DNA of 64,000 nt from Sepiola atlantica (taxonomy: Eukaryota > Mollusca > Cephalopoda > Sepiida > Sepiolidae). A model generated the notes under the pieces. The model was given only the letters and a program-made list of their open reading frames with translations. It ran no database searches and was not told the origin of the DNA. The position numbers were made by a program, and so were the translations under genes. The stretch spans positions 108,603,620 to 108,667,619 of the forward strand of contig OY744531.1 in the NCBI GenBank assembly GCA_963556195.1, in the 5' to 3' direction. Positions within the stretch are counted from its first letter, which is position 1. Each line of letters begins with the position of its first letter. This document shows, piece by piece, positions 26,101-39,856 of the stretch.

Positions 26101-29100
26101 AATTAAACTGCTTACCCTAACTAAAGCAAACTACGTTATTTTATTGCCAATAACATGGTACAACAATAACAAATAAAAATTAACTAGTCAGAATCAAAGT
26201 TTCGTATTATGGTGGTCACCGCAATCATGGACGTTGCCAAACATAGAACTAACCAGGGCTGCGGAGTTGAAACTTTGCGAGATAAACTTAAAAAATGGAG
26301 ATATCAGAAAGAGACAAGAATCATCATCGTTATTTGAAAAAAAAAAAAAAATAGATTAACGTTATTTGAAAAAAAAAAATAGATTAACGTTATTTGAAAA
26401 AAAAAAATATATAGATTAACGTTATTTGAAAAAAAAATAAAAAATAGATTAACGTTATTTGAAAAAAAAATAGATCAACGTTATTTGAAATAAAAATAGA
26501 TCAACGTTATTTGAAATAAAAAAAAAATAGATTAACGTTATTTGAAAAAAAAAAATATATAGATTAACGTTATTTGAAAAAAAAATAAAAAATAGATTAA
26601 CGTTATTTGAAAAAAAAAATAGATCAACGTTATTTGAAATAAAAAAAAAATAGATTAACGTTATTTGAAAAAAAAAAAAAATAGATCAACGTTATTTAAA
26701 AAAAAAAGAAAAAATAGATTAACGTTATTTAAAAAAAAAAAAAAAAGAAAAAAAAAAGATTAACGTTATTTGAAAAAAAAAAATATATATAGATTAACGC
26801 AGTTTTGGACATGTTTCCCGGCTACCAGACTCCAGCTATGTAAAGGAATCATATCAGAAGATTTCATTGAAGAAAGATCAAGAGGATGACCACCAAAAAG
26901 ATGGGTCGATCAGATAAGGGTTGAGACTGGCATGCCGAAAGACTGCCCCAAGACTGTGATAAGTGGTAGGATTTTTGGTACTTTGTTAGATTGGGACCCG
27001 CGCTCAAAGTCACTCGGCATCGATTGGTTGAGAAAGGACAATTAAAAAAAAGGAATACTTGGAAGGGCAGAAGATTTTGTTTGTTAAAGTGTTGTTACCT
27101 TGGTAAATGAGAGTCCCAATGGCAAGAGCCTCACACGTCGCCCAGTCAAGGTCAACGCCATCAACCATTCTTTGTTTCCTTTTGTCGATATGTGCCTTTT
27201 GAATTGTTGGGTGAACATTCTGGAAAATAAAAACAAAATAAGATTCAAATAAGCAATGCCAATTTTTCTTTAATATTATTGTTATTCTCTTTACGACACC
27301 CGAACCCTAACCCCACCCAGTTGATTAGTGGACTCTTCCAGATTGCACTGCAATGGATTAATCCAGATAAGCATAAATAAGAATTATTACATTTAAAAAA
27401 ATTTTTTTTTAATAATAACAATAACAATAATAATAATAAAAATAATGAAAATAATAATAATAATGATAAAAATAATAATAATACTAACAATAATAACAAT
27501 AATAATGAAAAGAACAATAATAATAAAAACAATAATAATAAATAAAAATAATAAAATAAAAATAAAAAATAATAATTATAAAAATAATAATAATAATAAT
27601 AAAAATAATAATAATAAAAATAATAACAATAATAAAAATAATAATAATAAAAATAATAACAATAATAAGAAGAATAATAATAATAATCATCACCACCATC
27701 ATAATAATAATAATATTCGGTTTTACATGCTGGCATGTGTTGGACGGCTTTTAGAAATTGACTTCCAAACTAACCTATCTCTGCCCAGGTCTTTATTTAT
27801 CCCTCTTTCGCTCAAATCCATCCTTTTCCTTTCCTCCCATGTTTTCCTTGGTCTTCCCCTGTGAACCGACCCTGCTACATCAACTCCTCTACATCTACTA
27901 ACCCAAGAACTCTCATCCATTCTTTCAACGTGACCAAACCATAAGAGTCTCCTGCTCTTCCCACATCTCGCTCTACTGTTCAGATTTAATCCTCCCCTGA
28001 GGTCATCAGATCTAAGTGTCTTTAAAACTCACATTACATATCCATCGTATTATTCTCATATCAAATCGTTGATGAAAAAGAAAGTTGAATTATATAATGT
28101 AAGATGCAGATTGATTGTAAGCGATTCTGAAATCAATCTAAAAATATTGTTTTAGATTTTTTGGTGCTTATTTTTATTGCCGCTCGAGTGAAATATGGCA
28201 GTTCAAAATAAAATAACAGAAAAACTTATGAATATACTTACTAATCAGTGAAAAATATTAGTGCACACCAAAAATTATGGAAAATTATCGAGTAGAATTT
28301 TAATAAAAAATAAAATTAATTTACTATTCTGTCCATGAACTCCGAACGACAAGCCAGCGTGTTGTCTTCATATTAGAAGAAGGGAGATAATCTTCCACGA
28401 CAAGCTTGGCTTGACGTGAATGTCAAGTCAAAATTGTGGGTAAAACTGTTTCTGTGTGTGACTAGTGCGTAAGTGGGATTGTTGTGTTTGTAAACGCAGG
28501 ATTTTATATTTCTGACCGTTTCACCGATATAACATGTGTCACATTTTATTTTGTAAATGCTGGCTAGGGAAGAGGTGTCCTTAGGAGGTAGTTGGGGGCA
28601 GGGTTTGGTGTTGAGTAAATCCTTAATTGTTTTAGAGATTGATGTTACTATTTTTATGTCAGATTTGAATCATTTTTGTAAGGAAATAGATATGGGATTA
28701 TTGGGGAGAAGTTGGTAAGATTTATTTGTCTCAGTCATGTCGGTGTTATTTGTGCTGGTGATGTTATGTGAGAGAGAGGGTGCAGAGAAGAAAAAAGGGT
28801 GGGGTGGGGGGTCAACCAAATTACAGATACGTTTCTGCACCTTATCAAGAACCCTCAAATGAGACAGAGATTCACCAGCCCAAATATGACAACAATACTC
28901 CATACATGGTCTGATTGTAGATTTGTAGAGATAGAGAATAGCCTCAGGTTTGAGGAAGTGTTTGGAGCAATAGAGAGAACCCGACTTTATGAGAAGCAGA
29001 AAGAGCAATGGATCTAATGTATGAACTCCAAGAAAGATCTGATGAGAGAGAAAGACTAATAAGTTTCAGAGTCGATTTCTCCTCAAGAGCAGAGCCATCC

Positions 29101-32100
29101 ATGAGAATCTGAGGAAGAAAAGGGACACGCCTACGATTGAAATGAATAAAAAAGCTCAGGAGTTTATATTATTGTACTTTTGATTATTGGATGATCTATG
29201 CAATAGCAGTAAAGTGTTCGTATAAGCATGTATACCCGGCATTGTATGGGGACATGGGTAAGAAAATTAAAGTGTTAATATAAGTATGTGCAACATCTTT
29301 CTTTTACCCCCCCCCCCGTCTCTCTCTGGCAATTGGTTCAATATAATAGAAAGAGAAAAAAAGAAAATTGACTGATTGTTTGACCTAGTTTCTGTGTTGT
29401 TTTTGTAAACATTTTTCTGTCTCTGGGGGACAGAAAAATACTTTTTGCACTAATTTGATCCCTGATGATCCAAGGGAGGTATGAAAAAAAAAAAATCCGA
29501 TTTGCCTCAGATTTGAACTGCACACAATTCCCAACCTTTTTACAATCACTGTTATTTCGTTCCGAAATTACATAAAACAGAAAATTACAAATTTTACAGA
29601 ATTTTTCAGTTTATGCAAAAGAAAGTTTTTTTCTCAAAGATAAAAAATGATGTTAAGAAACGTTTTCTAAGATTAGTGAGTCCCTATTTTTAGCCAGGGT
29701 TTGGTAAAAAGAGGAAAGAAAAAAAAGAACTTACAACAACATCAGGGGTCTCCACTGATTTCACTCCAATAAACTTCAGCAAATCCACATTCACCCCCGT
29801 ATCCCAATCGGTGTTTGCATTTGTCGCCTGGATATAACCACTCCACTGTTTGAGAAGGTGACATTGCTAAAATAAATAAATAAATGAATAAATAATTAAA
29901 TAAATTAAAAAAATATAAATAATTAAATAAATAATTAAATAAATAAATAAATAAATAATTAAATAAATAAATAATTAAATAAATAAATAAATAATTAATT
30001 AAATAAATAATTAATTAAATAATTAATTAAATAAATAAATAAATAATTAAATAAATAATTAAATAAATAAATAATTAAATAAATAAAAAAAAAATTAAAA
30101 ATTAAAAAAAATTTTTTTAATAAAAAAATAAAATAAAAAATAAATACAGTTTTTGAACTTTTGAGATGAGGATTGATTATTTGTATTATTCAGACTACTA
30201 TTCTCATCTTGATTTTTATTTTCACAACGTTTCTTTATATCAAATAGGTTCCCCGAATTTGACTCCCAAGTTTGAAAAGAGGCATCGCTCGGGGTCCCTA
30301 ATTTCCATAAAGTATGTAGATTACAGAAATAAATAAATTTTTGTAATGCTGTAATTTGAAATGTTACAGTTCATTTTACAATAAAATCAGAGTGAGGTTT
30401 GAACTCATAAACCCTTCCTCTAAGTACGGCATTTTTTTTAAGGAAATCGCTCCAGACAAGGCATGAAGCCACTTGATGTAAATAGCTAACAAGAATAAAT
30501 ATGATTATCGCAAAGACATGAGATGCCTATTGGCCTTAGTCTTGAAAAGATCAAGGTTATATTTAGGAGAAAAACAGTCAGCAGGAAGAGAGTTCCACAA
30601 GCCTGCGGTTCTTAGAAAGAAGCTACTGGAATAGGAAGCTGTATTACAATGAGGTATCAAAACAGCGAATTGATGGAGACCACTAGACCAGCGAGGCAAA
30701 CGAGCTGGAACAAAAGAAGCGGAGAATAGATCACATCATTCTGAAGAACCCATGCCAGAATAGTATTTATAGAAAAAACTGAGACTAGCAACATCACATC
30801 TGTGAGAGAGGGGTGTAGAGAAGAAGAAAGGGTAGGGCCAATCAAATTACAGATACGTTTCTGCACCTTATCAAGAACCTTCAAATTGGACAGAGATTCA
30901 ACAGTTTAAATATGACAACAGTACTTCATACAAGGTCTGATTGTAGATTTGTAGAGATAGAGAATAGCCTCAGTTGTGAGGAAGTGTTTGGAGCGATAAA
31001 GAGAACCGATTTTATGAGAAGTAGAAAGAGCAATGGATCTAACGTATGAACTCCAAGAAAGACCAAGAAGTTTCAGAGTCGGTTTCTCCTCAAGAGCAGA
31101 GCCATCCATGAGAATCTCAGGAAGAAAAGGGGCACGCCTACGATTGAAAGACACAAGCTTTCTTTTAACTCTTAACTCTTTACTTCTGGTTATTCTATCA
31201 ATTCGTAGATAAAGTTGATATATTTATCATCACTTTTGATATTGCCGTATTCCTTAACATGCTTTTAATCTGGACAAAATCACGAGAAGGAATTTGATCA
31301 TTTCTGCTGCTGCCAGATTAGTTTACTGGGCAGCCAACAGATGGCGATGTGTGTGGCTATCAATTTGTTTGTTTACACTGCACCTGCTGGTGGTAGTCTC
31401 TCTTTATTTTGAGATGATATCTTATGTGTAATAATTAGCGGTGTGTAAATCTTATGTACTATTAAAAAGTTATGGTGTTTTTAGAGTTTGTCTGTTCGTA
31501 CGCAAATAGAAACATGTGATTGGTCGACAAAAAATGAATATGCAGACTACACATTACTAAGGCAGTAGTTTTTACGCTGTCTATACCGTGTCCGAATCTT
31601 AGGCAAGTCTAGATGAATTTTTTTTTAACTGGATACGTGTTTTATAAATTTAAAGAACATGACATAATAAAATAGAAAAACATTGCATAAATATCTTTTT
31701 GAATTAAGTGACCATATATTGATATTTTTTGAAAACTAAGTGACCTATTTTTTAATAATCTGAAAAAAAAAAAAAAAAGCAGACATAAAAAGAGCATTAG
31801 TTTGAAGCAAATTATTATTTTTTTTATTAAAAATTTTTTTTTTTTCAAAATTCTATAATATAATTCAAAAAACGTTTTCCTACGGATGTGTGACCCCTTT
31901 TTCGATTCAAATCTGCGTAACCATGTCTTACACATTTTCAATTTTATTCTCTTCAAGTCCGTCAACAAGAACAGACGATAAATAATCTTTCAAGTCCACA
32001 AGATTTACTTGCGATTTTAACACCAGCAAGATGAAGAAAAAAAAAAGAAAGGGAAATAACTCTTTGAAAATGATGTGATAGCGAAAGTCTCAGTAATATA

Positions 32101-35100
32101 TTTCTGAAACAAAATTTTTTTATTCATTCAATATTAAAAAACAAAAAAAACTTTTCTTTTTTTTTCAAAATTCTATAATACAATTCAAAAAACGTTTTCC
32201 TATGGATGTGTGACCCCTTTTTCAATTCAAAACATAATTTCTAATGTTTTTTGCCAATACGTAAATACATTCACCATAGTTACTTACTCTCTCATGCCAA
32301 TACTAAGTCCCATATATTTTTCTACAAAATTTAAAAAAATATTTTTCTTCATACGAGGTACAGAGTGGTACAAAATAGGTAAAGATGAAAATTGACATAC
32401 CCAGGTACTGTACCAACACCACTTAGGGAGTAGATGTAGACTAGTGAATTATTATAAGGATGAAATCAGATGGTCCTGCAAAACGGTTAATCCAGTAAGG
32501 CTCTGGAACGAACTACACCGAGATGTAGGGGAGCGCGCCACTCCTTTCCTGAGATTGCTCCACTTACCCTTGATTTTCATTTTATAATACTGAGTGGGCA
32601 CCAAGTACCATTTTTGAGTCGACCGAGGATTGAACCGGAGTCTCTCGGCCCATTAGCGAACACTTATGCCAAATGGTCTGTTAAACTAATAACATATTTT
32701 GCTACAATTTAAAAAAAAAAATGACTTTATCCAGCCGAGACAATCTATATCGGGAAACATTTTTAACTAATCACCGAAAAATAGCAAGGGGAGTAAATCA
32801 TATTTTTTATATAAGAATATAAAAAGAGTTGTCTCCCTTACAACTGAAATTTTATTTCTTTTTCTGTATAAGTTAAAAAATAATAAATCTGAAATGACAT
32901 CACTGCATCCCAGGCAACACCGGACAGGGACAGCTCGTATTTAATATAGGTGTCAGTGTTAGAAAAAAAATATCTTACCTCGGGTACATAACTGTCCACC
33001 TGGGCAAAATTCTTATCAAGCACCTCTCGCCATTCTTTCACGGAATTGTCCAATTCCTCTTGAGTACAATAATCGTTTTCCTTATTTTGAGAACAATAGA
33101 AAAAGACATTTTTTTTTATTAACAAAAAAAAAAAGAAAACAAAAAAAGAAAAAATTCATTAACGAAAAAAGAATTAAATTAATTTGTAATAAAAATTCTT
33201 TTTTGATAAGTTTTTTTTTTTTAATTAACAAAAAAAAAAGAAAAAAATTCATGAATGAAAAAAAAAATTAAATTAATTCGTAAATAAAAATTATTTTTTG
33301 ATAATTTTTTTTTTTCTAAATTAATTAATTACTTACCACAACATTTTTGGCAAACATATCTGGAATACTGAGTCTACTTTCAACGGCTTTATACATGAGA
33401 GGTTGGGTAACCATGGGATCATCAATTTCATTATGGCCCCATCTTCGGAAACAAAGAAGATCAATGAGGACATCTCTTCGGAACTTTTGTCTGTATTTCA
33501 CTGCGATATTAGCTGCCTGGATAACTGCCTGAGATGGACAGAAAGCAAGAAAATATACAAGATTAGTAAGAAAAAGGCACATTTGTTTTACTCACTAACT
33601 TTTGTGTGACGGGATGAAGTTATGTTTATTCATATAAAAATAAAAACACATTGATCTTTATTATAGAGTGGAGGATATATTATAATCTATATTCTACGTA
33701 TATAGTTGTTGCAGCATTTATTTCAACAGTACTCAATACACAAGTAGAGTTTAGTAATTTCATGAAAATACACTTATGGCAAGTTACACAGCAATTTACC
33801 CGTTTCGCTCAAGGAAGAGTTCCTCAGGCAATGCTATGATCCGACTCCAACTCCTAGAATTCCAAAATATCTGACTCTGACTCCTTATTTTAAAGTCTTT
33901 CAATATTCAGACTATTCATTCTTCAGAAATTAAAAAATCTGACTCCGACTCCTTACGAGTCAGACTTCTTCCAAAATCTCCGACTCTGCATTGAAATATT
34001 TACTGTAACACCGCCACGAAAACATTGCTTTACTCTTCATAAATAGTGCAAACTAAGAACTTTTATCTACAAAGCAATTTTCTACAAAGCAATTTTCTGT
34101 CTCAAACAAAAATGAAAAGTTAGGTAGTTTATAATGAAACAAAAATTGCACAATCTCCAACCAGACTTCTCCTGGCCCGGCATTGCTTACATGGAAAGAT
34201 CCAAGATGACTGGAAACACTGCTGGTATAATCAGAGTTTTCCTTCTCCTCGACTAGTTTACCTACAAGGGTTTGAGAGTTTAGTCTACCCTACTATTTCA
34301 CCCATAGCTAGGGTTAGGGTTCGGAGGGGGTGGGAATGAATTCATACCATTCCCAAAAGTATTAGAGAAAATAACTTATGGCATATAGTATTCGAAAAGA
34401 ATCACTCATCAAAATACAGATCAGTCTCAATGTTGCTTAACTTCGGTGATCCACGAAAGAACTGGTGTCTCCATGTGATGACATGGCCATAAGTAGGCTT
34501 ACATACATATATACCATTAAATCTTTGTGGATGTGGCTTGATTGTATGCTGCTAAGACAAAGCTCCTTTCCTTCAACAACTACAAGAAACCACTTCAAAC
34601 ACTGATTGTCATGGCAAATAACACCCTACCTGAGAGTCCAACATTAAAACTCCTCAACCTAACATTCACAGGTAACATGAATTGGAACAAATACATAGAA
34701 GACATTGCCAAGGCTGCTGCAAAGAAGATGGGCTCCCTCTACCATGCTAGAAAACTTCTCACACCTGACAGTATCTTATATCTCTACAAAGTCACCATCC
34801 ATCAATGCATGGAATATTGTTATCACATTTGGGCTAGTGCACCATCCACTAGTTTCTCCCCTTTAGACAAGGTCCAAAAAAGAATATCTAATCTGATAGG
34901 TCCCTCACTATCCACCAAGCTCCAATCCCTGTCCCATCGCCGCAATGGTGCTTCCTTGTGCTTGTCTCACAAGTACTTCAATGGAATGTACTCTGATGAG
35001 CTTGCTGTTCTGGTGCCCCCTCGACGTAAATACACTCAACCAACCCGACAATCAGCTAAGTCCCATCCATTCACTGTGGAGATCCCCAGATGCCGGAGAG

Positions 35101-38100
35101 CCTTCTACTCCAATAGCTTCTTTCCTCGTGCTACCGGCCTTTGGAACTCCCTCGCTGCTCCCTGTTTCCCCCGGCTGTACCGAAATGTAGAAATTTAAAA
35201 CTAATGTAAACAGACATCTCGCTGCACAACTCCCAACTTAGAATGACCCCCCCAAAACCTACACCCTAATTCTCAGTGGCCTCTTACGTCTATAGTGGCG
35301 GCCTGCCTTGTTTGGGGTGAACTATGTTTAAAAAAATCGGATATACGTATTGGGAGTTTTAAGGGGGTTATGTTTTCCTGGGTCACTTATAGACTTAGAT
35401 ATTCGACACATGGGGGAGGGGGGGGGGGCAAGTAAAGATTTGGGACCCCTTCCATTTTCTTCTTTTACAAGTACTTCAATGGAATGTGATCTGATGAACT
35501 TGCTGCTCTAGTTCCCCCTCGACGTAAATACACTCGACCAACCCGACAATCAGCTAAATCCCATCCATTCACTGTGGAGGTCCCCTAATGGTAGAGAGCC
35601 TCCTACTACAGTAGCTTCTTTTCTTGAGCTGTGGACCTTTCGAACTCTCTCACTGTTCCCTGTTTCCCCGTCTGTGCCGACATGCAGAAATTTAAAACTA
35701 ATGTCAACAAACACCTAGCTGCACAGCTCCAAATTTAGGAGATCCCCTAAAATTTCAACTTAATTCTCAGTGGCCCTTTACATTTACAGTGGCAACTTGC
35801 ATTGTTTGGGATGAACTCAGTTAAAAAGAAAAAAAAAACAACAAAAAAAACATAAGAATTATTTTAAGGCTTACCTTTGGGTCATCAGCATTTACATGTA
35901 GCACAGGATAGCCATTAATTTTAGCTTGATCAGTGCAGTAGAACGAAGATCTATCAAGAGAAAGATAGAATGGCAACGTCATTCAAGAAATTTGATAAAC
36001 AAGAACACGCGATTGAAGTGTCTTATCTTTTTACCTTTTGTGAAGAATCCAACTTTTTGCCAATCGTACTTCAATATTCGTAAAGTGTTGAAATCTCAGT
36101 GAATTTTCATAACAAATAAGTAGGTTTTATTTCAGCATTTAATCTTTAACGATAAACATTATTGGTTGAGCAATTATTTTTGTAATATACAACATCGTAA
36201 CAAAATCTGTCGATTTTCTTGAACTTTTCAGCTTTAAGATGGTTGATATGGAAACAATATAATCTTAACCAAATTAGTTCTGGTTTTATAACAATTTGGT
36301 TCAATTAATAAATTAAATTATTAATTGAACCAAATTGTTATAAAACTAGAACTAATTTGGTTAAGATAATATTGCTTCAATAGCAGCCATCTTAAAGCTG
36401 AAAAGTTCAATTAATAAATTAAATTATTAATTGAACTAAATTATTATAAAACCAGAACTAATTTGGTTAAGATAATGTTGTTTCAATAGCAACCATCTTA
36501 AAGCTGAAAAGTTCAATTAATAAATTAAATTATTACTTGAACTAAATTGTTATAAAACCAGAACTAATTTGGTTAAGATAATATTGTTTCAATAGCAGCC
36601 ATCTTAAAGCTGAAAAGTTCAATTAATAAATTAAATTATTAATTGAACTAAATTGTTATAAAACCAGAACTAATTTGGTTAAGATAATGTTTCAATAGCA
36701 GCCATCTTAAAGCTGAAAAGTTCAAGATAACTAAACAGTCATTTTTTTTTGACATTTGGATGTTTTGTGACCCTATCTTCCGCAGATTTTGTTAAAGTTC
36801 AAGGATTCAATTTTATTTCCAAAATTCTGTAGTTTATTATCAGACAACAGAAATGGATGAGAATTCAGATGTGAACAAAGTAGATTAGGATGGTGAAGCG
36901 ATTGAGGTTGTTCAGAAGTTTTTGTTACCTTGGTGATAAAATTGGAGCACAGGGTGGAGCAGGTGCTAGTGTGATTGCAAGAATAAGAAGTGGATGGAGT
37001 AAGTTTAGGGAAGTTCTGTCATTACTAACCAGCAGAGCGTTACCATTGTCAAACAATAGAAGAGTCTATCAGGCATGTGTACGCAGTGTGATGATGTATG
37101 GAAGTGAAACCTGGCAAGTGAGAGTTGAGGACATGCGGTGCAATTATATGAGAATGATACGACCAGAACGGGAGACTTCAGTGGTATGGTCATATTGAAA
37201 GAATGGATGAAAGTTTTTGTGTTAGTAGATGTAGAACAGTTGAGGTAGCAGGGTCAGTTCATATGGGAAGGCCAAGGAAAACATGGGAGGAAGTGGATGG
37301 ACTTGAGAGAAAGTAGAATAAAGTTAGAGATAGGATAGTTTGGAAGTCAATTTCTCAAAGTCGTCCGATACGTGCCAGCATGTAAAATAGATGTTAAATG
37401 GATGATGATGATGATGATGATGAGGAGGAGGAGGAGGAGGAGGAAGAGCGTAACTTTTGTAAAATACTTGTAACCAATTTTTATTATTTTTTAACTGATC
37501 ACTTACCTGCCTCGCGGAGACTCGGTCGTAAAACCAATTTGATTGTTGACGACTAAATGTATACTGCCTCCGACAGAGAAATGGGGGCATTCTGCGAAGC
37601 TGAAAGTCTCACTAATGATACCCTGAATCAATAAAGTAAGAAAAGAAAAATTTTGAATTAAATCAGTTAAATGACAACAGAACGTAAAAAAAGTTAAGAC
37701 TTCTTGATCTCTGATTTATTTATGCATGTATTTTGATTTTTACTAATGAGTAAACACTTATATAGGCCAAAAGCCATTCGAGGATCAGAGTTAATGAGAT
37801 GAAATGATTGTCAGTTGAAAGATGAAGAAACTTACGAGAGGCTTTTTTATTATATTTATTATTATTTTTATTAATTATTATTTTTTATTATTATTTTTTA
37901 TTATTTTTTATTTTTATTTTTATTATTTTTATTTTTATTATTTTTTATTTTTATTATTTTTATTTTATTATTATTATTTATTATTTTTATTATTTGTTAT
38001 TTTTATTATTTTTTATATTATTTTTTATTTTTATTATTATTATTTTTATTATTTTCATCCTCTTCCTTCGTGCTGAGGTTAGACATTTCGTGAATGACTT

Positions 38101-39817
38101 CCAACTTCTGTCTGTTGCCATTTCGCTTGTGACGTCCGCCAGGATCAGATTGTCATCAATGGATCGCATCCACGTCTTCAGCGGCCTTGGGCCATCGACA
38201 TCAATGTCGGACACACTTTGGAGCGGTTCACGTGACCGTATCAGATTGAAAATGATTAATGGAGTGAACTAAGTTCAATTACGTATAGGGATGACCATGT
38301 TGTAATCTGGCGGGAAGCAGCTCTGTGGAAATGTGGTTCACAAACGGGAAGTCCTTCCAAAAATTTTTCCAAAAAGTCCTTCCAAAAATTTTTCCTGATG
38401 CTAGGCACACAGAGAAAGAAAGGAAAGTTTTGTTTTTTTTCGTCGTGGTAAAAAACGAGTTCTTGCTCCATATGAGCGCTATGCAACGATAGTTGCAGAG
38501 GAATTGGAATTGTAAGACATTCAAGTCTTACAATTCCAATTCCTCTGCAACTATCGTCGCATTTCTAACATTTTAATAAAAAGTACAATTCCTCTAAGTT
38601 GCGTTGGTTTTACGTCCCCCCCAAAAATGATAAATTTTCTTAGTCAACGAAAGTTATTTCCCTTGCATCAGTGCCTTACTCTACATGAACGCCGGTTAAA
38701 GACTGAATTTACTGGGATTTATTCAAATTATTGTCACTTTATTTACACCACTCTCCCACCCAATCAATGCTGAGTAAATCTTTTTCCCCACCCAAAAATG
38801 TAATATTGCTTGAAATGTTGTGACGTATCTACCATAGTTTATCTAACTTTGCCTCGTATCTCATTGCCTTCAATAACCAAATTTTAATATTATAAAATCT
38901 AAAAGAATAAAAAAAGTCATGGGCTGTCTGCAAAAAAATATAGGGTTTCTCATTTAATCCCGGGCAATGCCGAGTCTTATTGCCAATAAGGATATAAAAT
39001 GATTGGCATGCCAGTTTTGGCATACGTGCCAAAGGTTGGCAGCTCAGCCCCTACTCCAGAATGCCTTTATTCAGTAGAATAATTTAGGATGATTGGGGGG
39101 AGGGGGAATTAAACCAAATGCCAAGCATTTTTTTTTTTTTTTTTTACTTATACTCATATTGCAAGTTTTATACCCCCCCCCCCTTCTTGTAGATGAGGTT
39201 TTTGGTATATTTGTTTCTATACTTGATTACAACTTTTGTAGGTTTTTAGGTTAAAAGGATTTGGGATTTTTTTTGTGTCTTTTGAAAACATCTTGAATTT
39301 ATTATCAAGAAAAAAATGTATGTTTTAAAAATGGGCAGAAACAATTGTATGAATAAAGATGTTTTTTTAAAAATAAATTCGAAAAATCAAATTATTATAT
39401 ATATATAAAAGGAAAAGATACTTTGCTTTAAGCATTGCTGGTAAACACGTAAATATGAAGGATAGAATTCCGAGGCAGGAGCAACGCAATGTTGAGAACC
39501 GGAAGGTGGAATATGGGATGAACAAAAAATAAATGACATGAGACGGTATAAGTGTATAAATCTCGGATCAATTTATTTATATTTCAAGAAGTTTTAAATA
39601 TAAAGACAGTAAATTGTAAAATGGGGAACTTACTGCTAAATATTTAGAGGTCCGGAATGGTAGAAACTGTAATCATTTTGAGAATAACAACCTCTATTTT
39701 TCAAAAAGAAAACAAAAAATTGGACCGAACGGGTCAGGTAAGGAAAACCAAGATGGATGCCGCTATTCAAAAAATCTCATGTCCACATTGTATTGCTCCT
39801 GCCTCAGAATTCTCACC

Positions 39818-39856
<39 letters not shown>

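Noticed and set aside
27245..27864. Poly-Asn, poly-Ile and poly-Tyr frames
   Set aside because: Direct translation of an (AAT)n microsatellite.
34542..35198. 218-codon frame as a host gene
   Set aside because: Content is the C-terminal part of a LINE polyprotein, with sister copies in the window.
37822..38272. Hydrophobic F/I/L/Y-rich frame suggestive of membrane protein
   Set aside because: Translation of (ATT)n plus the antisense of a LINE tail.
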